From an uncultured Clostridia bacterium (lineage in GTDB: Bacteria > Bacillota > Clostridia > TANB77 > CAG-508), in assembly GCA_949935895.1 (NCBI GenBank), contig CATLGL010000015.1:1-17825 (forward strand): 17,825 bases of DNA, written 5' to 3'. This document shows, in pieces, positions 8,697 through 16,575 of the stretch. The translations under genes and the position numbers were made by a program. Position 1 is the first letter of the stretch. Every line of letters begins with the position of its first letter. The notes beneath the pieces are model-generated. The model saw nothing but the letters and a program-made list of their open reading frames with translations. It made no database searches and was not told where the DNA came from.

Positions 8697-9161
8697 GTGG
8701 AGAATGCATCAAAAGCACTAATTATAACAGCAGAAATTTTGATAGGAGTTCTCCTATTAACCCTAATGTTTTTTGCTTTTCGAGCAATTCAAGGTTTTTC
8801 TAGTGCAGTAGAATATAACATTGAAACTAATAATGTAAATGAATTTAACGCAAGATTTGAGAAATTTAGAAACAGAAATGATTTAACCATACAAGATGTA
8901 GTAACAATTAGAAATTTGGCAAGAGAATATAATAAACAAATAGGACAAGTAGAAATAACAGTTACTGTTCTAAAAGTTGATGCAAGATATAAAAATGCAC
9001 ATGATTTTGGAGATAATTTATTATATGAATTTATAAAACAATATTCAAATGACTCTAACAATAATAATCAAATAATTCGTTTTCAATGTGCAAAAGATGG
9101 AATGCAATATGATAAAACAACAGGGAAAATCAGTCAAATTATATTAAAAAAGTTAGATTAG
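8697..9161 (+). CDS. MENA-type pilin-like protein 2
   Basis: 154 residues starting from GTG at 8697, placed 7 bases after AAGGAGGG. The start is fixed by the repeated head sequence MENASKALIITAEILIGVLL. One membrane helix spans about 7-29; the exposed part has NEFNARFEKFRNRNDLTIQDVVTIRNLA, the degenerate counterpart of the FN..F..Y..GT.V motif in its paralogues. It ends with an IRFQCAKDGMQYDKTTGKISQI block matching the C-termini of the proteins at 8161 and 9210. It is probably a structural or minor pilin of the same apparatus. The family is not recognised beyond this. Confidence 0.65.
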   Translation: MENASKALIITAEILIGVLLLTLMFFAFRAIQGFSSAVEYNIETNNVNEFNARFEKFRNRNDLTIQDVVTIRNLAREYNKQIGQVEITVTVLKVDARYKNAHDFGDNLLYEFIKQYSNDSNNNNQIIRFQCAKDGMQYDKTTGKISQIILKKLD

Positions 9162-9209
9162 GTTGATTAAAGGAAAAAAAGGTAGTATAATAAGAAAGGA
9201 AGCTTTATT

Positions 9210-9650
9210 GTGAAGAAAACGATGATAGTGTTTAGCATTATATTAGTTTGTATGATAATTACTATTTGTGCTTCTATTATACAAAACAAACAAAATATAG
9301 CTAGTATTTACAAAGAAAATGCACAATATGAACAGTATAAAGATAAAACAGTTTTTGGAACAGAGGTAGCAACACTTATTAACAAAGCAATCAACCAAAA
9401 TTTGAAAAATAGTATACAACAAGATGAAAAAGGATTGTTTATTCCTAATCATACGAATTCATTAAAAATAGAACTAAAATTATTTAATGAAGAGGAATTA
9501 AAGACATATCAAATGGAAACAATACAAAAATTAGGAACAGAACAATTTGTAAAAAATTTTAATTTAGTTTCGTTCAAATGCACAAAAATAGAATATCATA
9601 AACAAACACAAAAAGTAGCCAAAATAGTATTTGAACAAATAGAAAAATAA
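9210..9650 (+). CDS. Divergent pilin-like protein 3 (MKKT head)
   Basis: 146 residues with a GTG start at 9210, behind AAAGGAAG. The head is MKKTMIVFSIILVCMIITIC rather than MENA, so it may be a signal anchor. The following part matches the paralogues: YEQYKDKTVFGTEVATLINKAINQN carries the GT.V..L.NK motif, and LVSFKCTKIEYHKQTQKVAKIVF is the shared C-terminal block with a single cysteine. Together this marks it as a diverged member of the same pilin-like set. Exact role unknown. Confidence 0.6.
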   Translation: MKKTMIVFSIILVCMIITICASIIQNKQNIASIYKENAQYEQYKDKTVFGTEVATLINKAINQNLKNSIQQDEKGLFIPNHTNSLKIELKLFNEEELKTYQMETIQKLGTEQFVKNFNLVSFKCTKIEYHKQTQKVAKIVFEQIEK

Positions 9651-9665
9651 ATAAGCTTTTAAATT

Positions 9666-9686
9666 TTAGATTAAAAATTAATCTAA
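9666..9686 (+). other. Intra-operon RNA hairpin
   Basis: TTAGATTAA (9666-9674) and TTAATCTAA (9678-9686) form a 9-bp stem with a 3-nt loop in the gap between the genes at 9210 and 9727. No T-run follows, so it is not a normal terminator; it may tune stability of the pilin part of the mRNA. Confidence 0.4.
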
Positions 9687-9726
9687 TTTATATAAAAAAT
9701 AATAAAATTCAAAGGAGGAAAAAAGT

Positions 9727-10185
9727 ATGGAAAACGCATCAAAAGCTTTACTAATTGCAGGAGCAATTTTAATATGTATTTTACTAATTGGTGTAGGTAT
9801 GATGGTGTTTAATGGCGCACAAGATGGAATTGATGAAGCAATTTTAAACATGAGTGCACAACAAAAAGATATGTTTAACCAAAATTTTTCAAGATATGTA
9901 GGAGAAAGAGTAACAGGTACAAATGTAAGAGCATTACTTCAAAACATTATATCAAGCAATACAACCAATAAAGATATATCAGGAAAACTTGTTGCAATTG
10001 AAGCACCAAGTGACCTTGGAGGTACTATTACACCAGCAGAAGGAGATGCAAAAGCAAATGAAATATCTCAAATGAGAACAAAAGTAAATACAGGAAAAAC
10101 ATATAAAGTAACAGCAAACTACAATAGTGATACAGGTTTAATTGATAAAATTAAAATTGAAAATGCTGAAAAATCTAGTACTTAG
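9727..10185 (+). CDS. MENA-type pilin-like protein 4
   Basis: 152 residues; ATG follows AAAGGAGG. Head MENASKALLIAGAILICILL with one membrane helix (about 7-29). The exposed part has MFNQNFSRYVGERVTGTNVRALLQNIISSN, the clearest copy of the motif shared with the proteins at 8161 and 9210, and ends in a short beta-rich tail (YKVTANYNSDTGLIDKIKIE). It lacks cysteine. Alanine, glycine and threonine content is higher than in its paralogues, and it has a 76-bp leader with a hairpin in front of it, so it is the best candidate for the major pilin subunit. That ranking is inference only. Confidence 0.65.
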   Translation: MENASKALLIAGAILICILLIGVGMMVFNGAQDGIDEAILNMSAQQKDMFNQNFSRYVGERVTGTNVRALLQNIISSNTTNKDISGKLVAIEAPSDLGGTITPAEGDAKANEISQMRTKVNTGKTYKVTANYNSDTGLIDKIKIENAEKSST

Positions 10186-10200
10186 GAGGAGGAATGTGTT

Positions 10201-11013
10201 ATGGAAAATGCAGCTGACGCAATCAAAATTGGGTTTGCCCTACTAGTGTTTGCCATTGCCATAACACTTACTTTTTCTGTTGTAGGACAAGCAAGAATGG
10301 CAGCAGATGCTGTTTTTGTATCGACAGACAAAACAGAATTTTACGAGTACATGGAGGGAGATAGTATACAAAAAGAAGATAGGATTGTTAGTTTTGAAAC
10401 TATTTTACCAACCATTCATCGTTATGCAAAAGAGCAATATGCCGTTACTATTTTTGACAATACTGGAGTTCCAATTGTACGCTATGACCTTTATACAGAA
10501 GGCTTTATGGCAAATTGGAATGAAATAATAAAAAATTTAGATAGTGGAAATCAAATCAATCAAGAAAAGGCAAAAGAGACTTATCAAGAAGTGGAAAATA
10601 GATTACAACAAGTACAGTCTGTTGTGAATAAAGAATTAAATACAAATAAGGATATTATGTATTATATAGGAACAAAAACGAGTATTTCTAATAACTCTAA
10701 AGAGTTATTGTATCGTGGCAAAACAGAAGATAGAGTCTCAGTTAATGTTGTAGCACCGTGGATTGGAGAGCCAGATACCGATACCGTAAAAAGGATACAA
10801 AAGGATATGCTTCCTAATGATACTTATGTAAAAGATTATGGAGCGAATAAAATAACATACTATGGAAAAAATTTGTTGCAGTACAAAGATAAAATGTTTA
10901 AAGAAAAATTTATCGAAGTGACAACAACAGGGAAAACACTAACCGATGGAGATGACTCGATTGAAACAATACGAGGAAATAAGAAATTAGAAATTATTTA
11001 TATTATGCAATAA
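10201..11013 (+). CDS. MENA-type pilin-like protein 5, larger exposed domain
   Basis: 270 residues, starting 15 bases after the previous stop behind AGGAGGAATG. The head MENAADAIKIGFALLVFAIA leads into one membrane helix (about 8-30). The exposed domain of about 235 residues contains KTEFYEYMEGD, TILPTIHRYAKEQYAVTIFD and a C-terminal region with VVAPWIGEPDTDTVKRIQ. Shared head and position mark it as a minor pilin or pilus-tip component of the apparatus. No enzyme motif is visible. Confidence 0.6.
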   Translation: MENAADAIKIGFALLVFAIAITLTFSVVGQARMAADAVFVSTDKTEFYEYMEGDSIQKEDRIVSFETILPTIHRYAKEQYAVTIFDNTGVPIVRYDLYTEGFMANWNEIIKNLDSGNQINQEKAKETYQEVENRLQQVQSVVNKELNTNKDIMYYIGTKTSISNNSKELLYRGKTEDRVSVNVVAPWIGEPDTDTVKRIQKDMLPNDTYVKDYGANKITYYGKNLLQYKDKMFKEKFIEVTTTGKTLTDGDDSIETIRGNKKLEIIYIMQ

Positions 11014-11043
11014 TATCGAAATGAAATAAAGGGAGGAATTAAA

Positions 11044-11577
11044 ATGGGTGATACATTAATTACAATTGTGGCAATTTTTTTAGCAGCAATATTAATGTTC
11101 GTGTTTCCACTTATGACAATTTCAGAAAGAAATGACGATATTGCTCAAATGGCAGCGCAAACAGCAACCGTTGAATTTGTAGATGATATTCGTCAAACAG
11201 GAAGAATTACACAAGATAAATATGATAGTTACGTACAAACCTTAGCAGCAACAGGAAATAGTTATGATGTAGAATTAGAAGTAAGAGTATTAGATGAAAA
11301 TCCAGGTAAAAAAACATCATTGACAAGTACAGATAAAATTGGAGAAAATATTTATTATTCAGAATATACTTCACAAATTATTGATAAAATAAATTCAAGT
11401 TCTACAAAGAGTATGAAACTAAAAGAAGGAGATTTTATTAATGTTAGTGTAAAAAATACCAATACAACAATTGGTCAAATGTTAAAAAACTTCTTTTATA
11501 GTATTAGCGGAAATGATACTTATAAAATAGAAGCTTCTCATTCTGGAGTAGTTATGACAAATGGAAGTGAGAGATAA
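11044..11577 (+). CDS. TadE-like pilus-associated membrane protein
   Basis: 177 residues; ATG follows GGGAGG. MGDTLITIVAIFLAAILMFV gives one N-terminal membrane helix (about 4-26). It is followed by DDIAQMAAQTATVEFVDDIRQTGRITQDKYDSYVQTLAATGNSYDVELEV, a segment that looks like the conserved exposed part of TadE-type pseudopilins, and a serine/threonine-rich C-terminus. It probably belongs to the pilus structure or its tip. Confidence 0.6.
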   Translation: MGDTLITIVAIFLAAILMFVFPLMTISERNDDIAQMAAQTATVEFVDDIRQTGRITQDKYDSYVQTLAATGNSYDVELEVRVLDENPGKKTSLTSTDKIGENIYYSEYTSQIIDKINSSSTKSMKLKEGDFINVSVKNTNTTIGQMLKNFFYSISGNDTYKIEASHSGVVMTNGSER

Positions 11578-11630
11578 AGAACAAAGAGTGGAGAGTAATA
11601 ACATTGCTTTTTGTTTATAACATCTTTTCA

Positions 11631-11650
11631 AGGTCGCAATATTGCGACCT
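11631..11650. repeat. Perfect 20-bp palindrome
   Basis: AGGTCGCAATATTGCGACCT is its own reverse complement and lies in the 118-bp gap between the TadE-like gene and the large pilus-associated gene. As RNA it folds into an 8-bp stem with a 4-nt AUAU loop. No T-run follows. It could be an operator, an mRNA processing hairpin or a leftover terminator. Confidence 0.75.
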
Positions 11651-11695
11651 AAATTAAAAGTAAAAGAAATTAGAAATAAAGTGAGGGTGATAAAA

Positions 11696-13112
11696 ATGAA
11701 ATTACAAAATATGATTGTGATATTTTCAATAATTGTAAGACCCATCACTTTAATTTTATCTGCTTATATAGGAGTACAAATTGACACAGCAATGCTTGTC
11801 CAACAATATGATACAAGACTAATGCGAGCAACACATGATGCTGTTACTGCATTTGAATTAAATACTCTCAATAATAAATATTCAACAAATGCCGATTCAT
11901 TAAGAAGAGATATTAAAGCTAGTGTTAATACATTTTCTTCCTCTCTTGCTAGTAGTTTTGGTATGCAAGGTTCACATATAACTACGATGATGAGTTATAT
12001 ACCAGCATTAGTATTTACTATGTATGATGGCTATTACATTTATTCTCCACATCAATATAATTATGAAACAGTAGGTGAACAAAAAACAGGATATGAGCAC
12101 ATTTTAAAACCATATATTCATTATACGGCAAGATATCAAAATAGCGGAAATGATATTGTTGTTAATTATTCTCTTGACAATTATATTACAATATATGGAA
12201 AATTAGGAGGTCAATATATTTCATATTCAGGATACTTAATTGATATTACTGAGGGAAAAGTAAAACTAGAGAACGATAAAGTAGTGGGATATACTATTCG
12301 GAGGTACTACAATTAGTACAAATACCAATGAAAGTATGCGAAAATATTATCAAGAAGCATATGAATTTACTAAAATGATAATAAACAATACATCTTTAAC
12401 AGATACAGTTATTCCCCAAAATGCAATAAAAAGTGATGGAACTAAATTTAAAGAATTTCAAAGTGATACTACTAGAGTTTTAAGAATTTCTACTAACAAT
12501 AATCCAGAAGAAAGAGAAGCAAGCTTTAACCAACATAAAAGAGAAGTAATGAAATTATCCATCCAAAGTAATTTATATGATGCCATAAAAGTATATAATG
12601 AACATGCACCTAGTATGGGAACTCATACAAATTTTAGAATGCCAGTATTAACAGATGAGGATTGGGAGAAAATATTAACAAATGTTAATGTAATTAGTTT
12701 TATGCAGGGTGCTCCAGTAGGAACAAAGTTATATAATAATTATGCAATTGTAACAAGTACACAAAACAAACAATATATCAATCCGAATTCACTTTATTTT
12801 GTAGATAATAGCAATACATACCATAGAATCAATTGTCCAATACTTGACAAGAATGTTAAGAATGGTAGTGGTGTAATTGGGTACAAAAGTATTGATTTTA
12901 AAAAAATACAAAATACAAATGATTCTACAAAATATGAATACAAACATAAAGAATATGCATGTTATACTTGCTTGGTCAATTCTTTAAGTGAGGAGTTAAA
13001 TATAAATAGTTTGTCACAAACATTAAAACAAGCTTATTACGAAGCACTTGCAAAAGAACGATATAATTTAGACAGAGCAACAGAAATGCTAAAATATACA
13101 AAAACAAATTAA
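11696..13112 (+). CDS. Large pilus-associated anchored protein with Cys/His site, one +1 recoding site
   Basis: With C12299 skipped the product is 471 residues. I start at the ATG at 11696, behind GAGGGTG, because it opens directly onto a membrane helix (about 5-27). The following helix-rich region (QYDTRLMRATHDAVTAFELNTLNN) resembles the start of TadE/TadG-like proteins. The frame joins at GYTI/GGTTIST. Near the C-terminus are YHRINCP (His376, Cys380) and CYTC (Cys422, Cys425), the spacing of the small YHxxxC...CxxC metal-binding modules found at the ends of several unrelated bacterial proteins. It likely forms the exposed tip or anchor of the apparatus. Without the recoding it would stop at 12316, losing the Cys/His site. 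Confidence 0.68.
12299..12301 (+). other. Recoding site 5: in-frame CGG read as C + GGA (pilus-associated)
   Basis: Zero-frame codons are ACT ATT CGG. Skipping C12299 gives G Y T I G G T T I S T N T, continuing 270 codons to the stop at 13112. Confidence 0.82.
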
Positions 13113-13178
13113 GATAATATGTTTTAAATATAAAAAATTTGGAAAGACTAATAATAAATATAAAAAAGTGAGGTCAAT

Positions 13179-14411
13179 ATGAAACGATTACCAAAAATAT
13201 TTATTATTAGTTTTTTGATTTTATTATTAATGTATGTTTGCAACATTAGTGCAATTCCAAATGATATTGTTTTATTTCAAGGCGAACATTATGAATTAAA
13301 AACACTACTAGGACTTAATGTAACTAGAAATAGTGATAACTATCAAACCATTCAAACATCAAGTGATTTGTCACAATCAACTAATAAAATAGGACACTTA
13401 GATTTTACTCTTAATTTATTTGGTGCAGTTCCACTAAAGAATATTCAAGTAAATGTAATACCAAGAACTTATGTAGTGCCATTAGGAAATGCAGTTGGTT
13501 TAAAACTTTATACAAGTGGTGTTTTAGTAGTAGGAATGGGAGAAATAGAAGGAGCAGATTACAAACATTATAAACCATATGAAAATAGTGGAATCAAAGA
13601 AGGAGATCGTATTATTTCAATCAATGAAAAAAGTATTACATGTACAGCAGATTTAATTAACCAAGTAAATGAAAGTAGAGGAAATATAGTAGAAATAGAA
13701 TATGTAAGAGATGGAAGTAGTATGAAAACGATGGTAACACCAACCAAAGGAAGCGATAATACTTATAAATTAGGATTATGGGTAAGAGATGCAGCAGCAG
13801 GAGTAGGAACAGTTAGTTTTTATGAACCTTCTACTAAAATGTTTGCAGCATTAGGACATGGGATTCAAGATGTTGATACAGGGAAATTATTGGAAATTGC
13901 CAAAGGAAATTTTGTAACGACAAAAATTATTTCAATTGTTAAAGGAAAAAAAGGAAATCCAGGAAAAATACAAGGTTCAATTGAAAATAGTAGTGTTATT
14001 GGACAAATTTCTAAGAACACAGATTTTGGAGTATTCGGAACCTTAGATAATTTAGCAAGTTTAAATATAAATATCAATGATGCAAAAGAGGTAGCATCAA
14101 GAGATGAAATAAAACAGGGAAAAGCAAGCATTATTTGTATGTTAGAAGATGGAAAAAAAGAAGAATATGAAGTAGAAATCCAAAAGATATACAAAAACAA
14201 CAACGAAAACAATAAAAGTATGTTAATTAAGATAACCGATAAAAAATTATTAGAAAAAACAGGAGGGATTATACAAGGCATGAGTGGAAGTCCAATTATA
14301 CAAAATAATAAAGTAATAGGAGCATTAACTCATGTGTTAGTAGGAGATCCAGAAACTGGATATGGTGTATTTGCAGACCTTATGATAAAACAAGCAAGAC
14401 AGACGAAATAG
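13179..14411 (+). CDS. spoIVB: SpoIVB serine peptidase
   Basis: 410 residues. SpoIVB is made in the forespore, crosses into the space between the spore membranes and cleaves SpoIVFA, releasing the SpoIVFB complex so that pro-sigma-K is processed. Visible parts: a signal-anchor helix (about 6-23), a PDZ domain (about 110-185, with SGIKEGDRIISINEKSI), and an S55 peptidase domain with the catalytic histidine in ALGHGIQD (His227) and the catalytic serine in GMSGSPI (Ser371), followed by the conserved GALTHVLVGDPETGYGVF. Start ATG follows GTGAGGT. It lies 66 bp after the pilus operon with no clear terminator between them, so read-through is possible; a sigma-G promoter is expected but I could not define one. 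It contains no in-frame CGG. Confidence 0.95.
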   Translation: MKRLPKIFIISFLILLLMYVCNISAIPNDIVLFQGEHYELKTLLGLNVTRNSDNYQTIQTSSDLSQSTNKIGHLDFTLNLFGAVPLKNIQVNVIPRTYVVPLGNAVGLKLYTSGVLVVGMGEIEGADYKHYKPYENSGIKEGDRIISINEKSITCTADLINQVNESRGNIVEIEYVRDGSSMKTMVTPTKGSDNTYKLGLWVRDAAAGVGTVSFYEPSTKMFAALGHGIQDVDTGKLLEIAKGNFVTTKIISIVKGKKGNPGKIQGSIENSSVIGQISKNTDFGVFGTLDNLASLNININDAKEVASRDEIKQGKASIICMLEDGKKEEYEVEIQKIYKNNNENNKSMLIKITDKKLLEKTGGIIQGMSGSPIIQNNKVIGALTHVLVGDPETGYGVFADLMIKQARQTK

Positions 14412-14424
14412 GAATTAAAAAATT

Positions 14425-14450
14425 AAGAGTCGAGTTTTTTATCGACTCTT
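14425..14450. terminator. Terminator between converging spoIVB and murC
   Basis: AAGAGTCGA (14425-14433) and TCGACTCTT (14442-14450) form a perfect 9-bp stem with an 8-nt loop. On the minus strand the stem is followed by a T-rich run, so it mainly ends murC; it could also slow transcripts from spoIVB. Confidence 0.8.
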
Positions 14451-14460
14451 ATATTATAAT

Positions 14461-15849
14461 CTATTCTAATATCATAGGACCAATATCGGTTATGTTTCCT
14501 GCACCAAGTGTTACGATAATATCATGTGGCTTTGCATGTTCTTTTACATAAGAAACAATACTGTCAAAATCTGAAATATATTCACAATGGTTTGCACTTC
14601 TTACAGAGTTAATGCGAGCTACAATGTCTTTTGAAGAAACGCCATAAGTGTTTGCTTCACGTGCTGCATAAATATCAGAAATAATTACGTGATCAAATTG
14701 ACTAAGAGCTTCAGCAAAGTCATCTAATAGATTTTTAGTTCGGCTATAAGTATGTGGTTGAAAAATAACCCAGGCTTCATGAAATTTTTTATTGTGTAAG
14801 GCATTGCAAGTTGCTTTAATTTCTGTAGGATGGTGAGCATAATCATCAAACACAGCAATATTATTAAAACTACCTTTATATTCAAGTCTTCTACCGTGCA
14901 CCAGTAAACTCAATTAAAGCATTTCTAATATCCATACTTGAAATTTTGTAATAATCACATAAACTGATACAAGCTAAAGCATTTAATACATTGTGTATAC
15001 CAGCAACACTTAGTTGTATATGTTCAAAAAAAGTTTTGTTTTTATACACATCAAATCCTGCAAAACCATTATCATCAAAAACAATATGATTAGCAGTAAA
15101 ATTAGCATCAGTATTTTCAATTCCATAAGTAATACAAGGAGAACTCGCATATTGAGCTAAATCAAGACAATTTTGGTCATCTGCATTTAATACTAAAAGA
15201 CCATCAGAAGGTAGTAATTTTACGTATTTAATAAAAGCATTTTTTATATTATCAAACGTTTTAAAATAATCTAAATGGTCATTATCAATATTTAAAACAA
15301 TTTCTGCTTTTGGTCTAAACTTTAAAAAACTTTCAACATATTCACAAGCTTCAATAATAAAATAGTCACTATTACCAACACGATAATTTCCATCAATTTG
15401 TTTTAAGATACCACCGAACCTGAATATTAGGATCTAAACCAGCTTTTAAAAAGCAAACTGAAACCATAGAGGTGGTTGTAGTTTTTCCATGAGTACCGAG
15501 AAATTCCAATGGTATCTGAAAATGATTTTGTAAGTTCACCTAAAAAATCACAGCGTTCAATGATAGGAATTTGTTGTTTTTTTGCTTCCATCATTTCTGG
15601 ATCATCCTTTTTTATAGCAGCTGTATAAACAACAACATCTGCTTTTTTTAAATTATCAAAATCATGTCCAATGGTAACAGCAATCCCTGTATTTTTTAAT
15701 TTATGAATAATTTCAGAATCATGTGCATCAGAACCAGTTACAACAAAGCCAAAACTATTTAAAATTTCAGCAATACCACTCATACTAACTCCACCAATTC
15801 CAAGCATATGTATATGTTTAAATTTTTTAATATTATCAATATTTGCCAA
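14461..15849 (-). CDS. murC: UDP-N-acetylmuramate-L-alanine ligase MurC, three +1 recoding sites
   Basis: MurC adds L-alanine to UDP-N-acetylmuramate in the cytosolic stage of peptidoglycan synthesis and is normally essential. Skipping one base at 15498, 15416 and 14896 (minus strand) gives 461 residues, normal for the family. Visible marks: MLGIGGVSMSGIA near the N-terminus; the ATP loop GTHGKTTT (starting at Gly118) created by the first shift; DPNIQVGGILKQIDGNYRVGNS across the second; NIDNDHLDYF and VAGIHNVLNALA in the middle; FTGAGRRLEYKG across the third; and DDYAHHP in the ligase C-terminal domain. The start is TTG at 15849 behind AAAAGGGG. Every domain is present in order and nothing else is damaged, so decay is very unlikely. 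The gene runs divergently from spoVG and has its own sigma-A promoter. Confidence 0.95.
14894..14896 (-). other. Recoding site 9: in-frame CGG read as C + GGT (MurC)
   Basis: Minus-strand zero-frame codons are GGT GCA CGG followed by a TAG in that frame. Skipping the C at 14896 gives F T G A G R R L E Y K G, the conserved segment before the C-terminal domain. Confidence 0.88.
15414..15416 (-). other. Recoding site 8: in-frame CGG read as C + GGT (MurC)
   Basis: Minus-strand zero-frame codons are CAG GTT CGG. Skipping the C at 15416 gives D P N I Q V G G I L K, the usual MurC sequence. Confidence 0.88.
15496..15498 (-). other. Recoding site 7: in-frame CGG read as C + GGT (MurC P-loop)
   Basis: Minus-strand zero-frame codons are ATT TCT CGG. 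Skipping the C at 15498 gives G I S G T H G K T T T, so the first glycine of the ATP-binding loop is encoded exactly at the shift. Confidence 0.92.
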
Positions 15850-15889
15850 ATCCGTTCGCCCCTTTTATTTTTTCGAATCAAGAGTATAT

Positions 15890-15934
15890 TATCTACAATA
15901 GATAGATTATATACTGTAACTGTTTTTTTTTCAA
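15890..15934 (-). promoter_or_regulatory. Sigma-A promoter of murC with inverted repeat at the start point
   Basis: On the minus strand TTGAAA (15934-15929), a 17-bp spacer and TATAAT (15911-15906) precede murC. Directly downstream, around the expected start point, TATCTA (15890-15895) and TAGATA (15899-15904) form a 6-bp inverted repeat with a 3-bp gap, a possible operator. Confidence 0.7.
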
Positions 15935-16035
15935 TATTATTTTATGTATTATGTATAAAAAGTGTTAAAAATATGTATCATAAGAAAGAAAAGAAAAAAG
16001 TAACGAAAAATATTCTATTTTTTGTAAAAATAAGA

Positions 16036-16060
16036 AGGAAAAAACTTATTTTTGGCGAAT
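16036..16060 (+). promoter_or_regulatory. Sigma-H-like promoter of spoVG
   Basis: AGGAAAA (16036-16042), a 14-bp spacer and GAAT (16057-16060) have the order and spacing of the Bacillus spoVG promoter used by sigma-H (AGGATTT, 14 bp, GAAT). The predicted start is near 16067. Confidence 0.6.
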
Positions 16061-16062
16061 AA

Positions 16063-16103
16063 TATATTTGTACATAGATAGTACAACTTTATGTACAAAT
16101 ATA
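16063..16103 (+). promoter_or_regulatory. spoVG leader with nested inverted repeats
   Basis: TATATTTGTACATA (16063-16076) and TATGTACAAATATA (16090-16103) form a perfect 14-bp inverted repeat with a 13-nt loop. Inside it TTGTAC (16068-16073) can pair instead with GTACAA at 16081-16086. It sits at the start of the spoVG transcript and could be an operator or a leader hairpin. Confidence 0.6.
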
Positions 16104-16127
16104 AAACTTGAGAAAGAGGTGCGCAAT

Positions 16128-16409
16128 ATGCAAATTACAGATGTACGTTTAAGAAAAGTAAATTCAGAGAACAGAATGAAAGCTGTTGCTTCTGTAACAT
16201 TCGATAATGAATTCGTAGTACACGATATCAAAGTTATCGAAAGTCAAAATGGATTATTTATAGCTATGCCAAGTAGAAAAACTCCAAACGGAGATTTCAA
16301 AGATATAGCTCATCCAATCAATGCTGAAACAAGAGAGAAAATTCAAGCAGCTATATTAGAAGCTTATGATGCTCCAGATGCTGAAGAAGATTCAGAATCA
16401 GCAGAATAA
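16128..16409 (+). CDS. spoVG: SpoVG, RNA/DNA-binding regulator
   Basis: 93 residues, near the usual family length. SpoVG is a small dimeric nucleic-acid-binding regulator, first known from a Bacillus sporulation defect and later shown to affect division, virulence factors and mRNA stability in various Firmicutes. The diagnostic beginning MQITDVRLRKV, the block AVASVTFDNEFVVHDIKVIE and the core GLFIAMPSRKTPNGDFKDIAHPIN are all intact; the acidic tail (DAPDAEEDSESAE) varies in the family. I chose the ATG at 16128 because AAAGAGGTG precedes it by 7 bases and because it gives the known N-terminus. It is transcribed away from murC and ended by its own terminator. Confidence 0.97.
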   Translation: MQITDVRLRKVNSENRMKAVASVTFDNEFVVHDIKVIESQNGLFIAMPSRKTPNGDFKDIAHPINAETREKIQAAILEAYDAPDAEEDSESAE

Positions 16410-16419
16410 TATAAAAAAG

Positions 16420-16446
16420 AAAAATGACCTCTAGCAGGTCATTTTT
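16420..16446 (+). terminator. Intrinsic terminator of spoVG
   Basis: AAAAATGACCT (16420-16430) and AGGTCATTTTT (16436-16446) form an 11-bp stem with a 5-nt loop CTAGC, with the T-run in the descending arm. Confidence 0.9.
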
Positions 16447-16575
16447 GTTGTATAAAAGGAATGAAATCTTCCATTACATAATAGTTTAAAATTCAAAAAA
16501 TGTCAAAATCATGTATAAAAATTTTTCCAGAACAAATAATAAGAGAAACTAAAACAGATAGAAGGAGGGAAAATT

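Noticed and set aside
8161..11577. Tandem repeat or CRISPR-like array from the repeated MENA starts
   Set aside because: The similarity is at protein level between distinct genes with diverged DNA, so these are paralogues and not a repeat array.
13865..14281. Long minus-strand frame inside spoIVB
   Set aside because: It lies wholly in another frame of spoIVB, which has its catalytic residues, and the antisense product is low-complexity and hydrophobic.
15870..15880. TTCGAATC as a tRNA T-loop
   Set aside because: No cloverleaf can be formed around it; it lies in the murC leader.
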